The translations under genes and the position numbers were made by a program. Of a stretch of DNA of 10,641 nt, positions 9,901 through 10,641 are shown one piece after another. The stretch spans positions 1 to 10,641 of the forward strand of contig JAFLUR010000055.1 of assembly GCA_022508725.1 (NCBI GenBank), read 5' to 3'. This DNA comes from Oscillospiraceae bacterium. GTDB taxonomy: Bacteria; Bacillota; Clostridia; UBA1381. Each line of letters opens with the position of its first letter. The first letter of the stretch is position 1. The notes beneath the pieces were generated by a model, which did not search any database, was not told the DNA's origin, and saw only the letters and a program-made list of their open reading frames with translations.

Positions 9901-10115
9901 GTGCCGTAATAAGGACAGGTACAAAACATATAATCTATATCGTCCTCGTTTATTCGAAGCTGAACGGTATACATATGCCCCCCGTCAACCGCCGCGTTGA
10001 TTTCGTTGTCGGTGCAGTTTTTCAAATGGACTCTGCCGGCTTTGAAATATGAGTTTCCTCTCGAATATATCGCACCGGACGCTATTCTCCGTATCATGGC
10101 GTCTGTTATCTTCAT
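6981..10115 (-). CDS. SWIM zinc-finger SNF2-family DEAD/DEAH-type ATPase
   Basis: A 1044-residue protein. An N-terminal SWIM zinc finger is visible as C65-T-C67, then C77-K-H79 (CxC...CxH), a motif that binds DNA or protein. Residues 90-560 are a long linker region without motifs I recognise, in the place of the bacterial SNF2-associated domain. The motor has R589-Q592 (Q-like motif), DDMGLGK619T (Walker A), D709-E-A-Q712 (Walker B), TGTP 737-740, GTGLNL 955-960 and DRVYRIGQ 983-990, all intact, so ATPase activity is expected. The end, EILALLS, is typical of the family. SNF2 proteins are ATP-driven duplex translocases that remodel protein-nucleic acid complexes, and the bacterial relative RapA recycles RNA polymerase. 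The role of SWIM-SNF2 fusions in bacteria is not settled. Its ATG overlaps the tadA stop, and AGAAGGAG lies six bases upstream, so translational coupling is likely. An 80-base gap follows before cca. Confidence 0.92.
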   Translation of the reverse strand: MKITDAMIRRIASGAIYSRGNSYFKAGRVHLKNCTDNEINAAVDGGHMYTVQLRINEDDIDYMFCTCPYYGTMNCACKHIVAAAMQYRAEYSRAEISSGNDVIARELCLEYKKEEKEREIFPAVFCLNIHTPGYNRDRGYYSVEIHNGITGRGIDAIKFSDAYISGKTYKLGREIIYSPERHTFTEADGRVMDYIAHIVENSGIIMLGMQPSGSYHLNIGQSGVKRMLEFENANIELRIDGEYYDNTDRYYENPDILVDINAAGNGISLSVINHGTAVVPDGTWFLFENGLYKTDSDFRDWYMPIYNAMRKEKRTQIDFKGDNAVGFVRNILPRVRGCHGVTENGLDETVVNCEPHFSVYFDKYTDNMTVGISAAVRVSYGDISFTVPNEAYDSERILIRDNEREKYILSYFKKFSHTSERYILTEDDKIYDFIIRTLPELLKHSDVYYSDTFKNMTVPRKPEISLRADYRFDVDLLETDIETTLDDDEIRGILAAVREKKKYYRVKDGGFIDLSDRDGMRMLEIIGSLGFKDDEISAGKKSTAKNNMMYLAGLSGTRGIHFGSGFSQMYDRLKNIKAYIPPELEDVLRGYQKAGLDWFTQLCAFGFGGILADDMGLGKTLQVIAFVCSQKSNTPALIVAPSSLIYNWQNEINKFMPGKTSLIIEGKKPERKYRMQNYGDYDFIITSYPLLRRDIEEYGSMEFEFCFIDEAQHIKNPGTMNAASVKRINAKHKFALTGTPIENSLTELWSVFDFLMPGYLYSLSEFTERFEKPVMRDVPGAAERLKEKIAPFLLRRMKNDVLDELPEKVESVIYAELTSEQKKMYAAYAAMAKREFLEMSEDGYAKNKIQILAMLTRLRQICCHPSLFDAAYKKDSGKLLLLEELIDSSLSAGHRVIIFSQFTSMLDIIRARLEKGHISSFYLSGKTSAAERTDMADRFNGGESDVFLISLKAGGTGLNLIGADTVIHYDPWWNPAVTEQASDRVYRIGQTKNVQIIKLVSKGTIEEKIIQLQEKKKSLADGIITAGGVNIGRMSKTEILALLS

Positions 10116-10576
10116 ATTTTTCTCCTTCTTAAATCCTTAAAAAACTCTTTCAGTAATCCGGCGCACTCTTCCTCCATAATGCCTCCGACAACGTCTGCTT
10201 TATAATTAAACATACCGGGGACAAACAAATTGCACTTTGAACCGCAGCATCCCGCCTTTTTATCATATGCCCCGAAATACAGCCTGTCTATTCGCGCCGC
10301 AATTACGGCGCCGCTGCACATCGGACACGGCTCCAATGTAACATACATACTCGTATCCGGCAGTCTCCAGCCTCCGAGCTTTTTGCAGGCGCGCTCGATC
10401 GCCGTTATTTCCGCGTGTCCGGTAGCCTTTTTTTTGCTCTCACGGCTGTTGTACCCGCGCGCGATTATCTTATTATCCTTTACAATTACGGCGCCTACCG
10501 GCGTTTCACCCAATTCCGCCGCCTTTTTCGCCTGCTTGATCGCCTCTTTCATATACCTCTCGTTAAATTCGTCCAT
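10112..10576 (-). CDS. tadA: TadA, tRNA-specific adenosine-34 deaminase
   Basis: A 154-residue cytidine/deoxycytidylate-deaminase-fold enzyme, the usual length for bacterial TadA. The zinc site is visible as H54-A-E56, with E56 as the proton shuttle, and P-C84-P-M-C87. N43 sits in the expected substrate-contact position. TadA converts the wobble adenosine of tRNA-Arg(ACG) to inosine in the cytoplasm, so that one tRNA reads several CGN codons. I chose the ATG at 10576 because AGAGGA lies five bases upstream. An in-frame TTG at 10594 would add six residues but has no good ribosome binding site. It is the first gene of the apparent operon, and its TGA overlaps the ATG of the SNF2 gene (ATGA). 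The family also contains guanine and cytosine deaminases, but HAE plus PCPMC, the length and the GETPVGAV stretch favour TadA. Confidence 0.93.
   Translation of the reverse strand: MDEFNERYMKEAIKQAKKAAELGETPVGAVIVKDNKIIARGYNSRESKKKATGHAEITAIERACKKLGGWRLPDTSMYVTLEPCPMCSGAVIAARIDRLYFGAYDKKAGCCGSKCNLFVPGMFNYKADVVGGIMEEECAGLLKEFFKDLRRRKI
10122..10129 (-). promoter_or_regulatory. Ribosome binding site of the SNF2 gene, inside the 3' end of tadA
   Basis: AGAAGGAG on the minus strand, six bases before the ATG at 10115. It lies within the last codons of tadA, which fits coupled translation through the ATGA overlap. Confidence 0.75.
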
Positions 10577-10581
10577 ATTCT

Positions 10582-10587
10582 TCCTCT
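10582..10587 (-). promoter_or_regulatory. Ribosome binding site of tadA
   Basis: AGAGGA on the minus strand, five bases before the ATG at 10576. It decides in favour of that ATG over the in-frame TTG at 10594, which lies upstream of this site. Confidence 0.7.
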
Positions 10588-10621
10588 CAATCAACGCATT
10601 TATTAAAATAACTTATCTTAC

Positions 10622-10630
10622 AGTATAACA
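10622..10630 (-). promoter_or_regulatory. Probable extended -10 promoter element for the tadA operon
   Basis: On the minus strand the element reads TG-T-TATACT, which matches five of six bases of the TATAAT consensus and carries the extended TGn motif. It would start transcription near 10615, giving a leader of about 40 bases before the tadA ATG at 10576. The matching -35 box would fall at or beyond the window edge and cannot be seen. The surrounding sequence is AT-rich, so a chance match is possible. Confidence 0.45.
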
Positions 10631-10641
10631 TATATAAATGA

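Noticed and set aside
8412..10052. 546-residue plus-strand open frame opposite the SNF2 gene
   Set aside because: It is codon-for-codon in register with a clear SNF2 protein, its translation is an I/Y/H/R-rich mix with no motif, and codon bias on the minus strand explains the lack of stops.
20..10115. Phage-defence island built on the SNF2 ATPase and AddAB
   Set aside because: There is no methyltransferase, DUF1998, phospholipase-D nuclease or other partner of DISARM-like systems, and no mobile-element signs. The neighbours are housekeeping genes.
10577..10594. TTG start adding six residues to TadA
   Set aside because: The ATG at 10576 has AGAGGA at the right distance, and the TTG lies upstream of that site with no good one of its own.

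Overview
The window looks like a piece of a chromosome from a Clostridia-type Firmicute. The evidence is an AddA/AddB (RexA/RexB) repair pair in place of RecBCD, strong GGAGG-type ribosome binding sites, short gene overlaps, and a CCA-adding enzyme with a degenerate HD site like the Bacillus/Clostridium enzymes. No species can be named from sequence alone. I see no mobile element, CRISPR array, tRNA or rRNA.

All five genes lie on the minus strand and read from the right edge to the left edge as one apparent operon. In order of transcription they are: tadA (tRNA adenosine deaminase, 10576 to 10112), a SWIM zinc-finger/SNF2 ATPase (10115 to 6981), cca (tRNA nucleotidyltransferase, 6900 to 5656), addB (5666 to 2151) and addA (2170 to 20, cut short). 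Neighbouring genes overlap by 4, 11 and 20 bases. The only gap is 80 bases, between the SNF2 gene and cca. A probable extended -10 promoter element lies just inside the right edge, upstream of tadA. No terminator is visible between genes.

Two genes act on tRNA: TadA makes the wobble inosine and Cca builds or repairs the 3' CCA end. Two form the AddAB helicase-nuclease that resects double-strand breaks for RecA. The SNF2 protein is a DNA- or nucleoprotein-dependent ATPase of unknown cellular role. The main oddity is at the left edge. The addA frame matches the family well up to a TGA at 20-22, about 500 residues before an AddA normally ends, so the helicase C-terminal half and the nuclease are absent from this frame. 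It could be a real nonsense or frameshift mutation or a sequence error at a nearby A-run. The 19 bases left in the window do not decide.

The rest is an ordinary housekeeping region. I found no convincing new system. The SWIM-SNF2 protein and the tRNA/repair gene mix are the points worth comparing across genomes.
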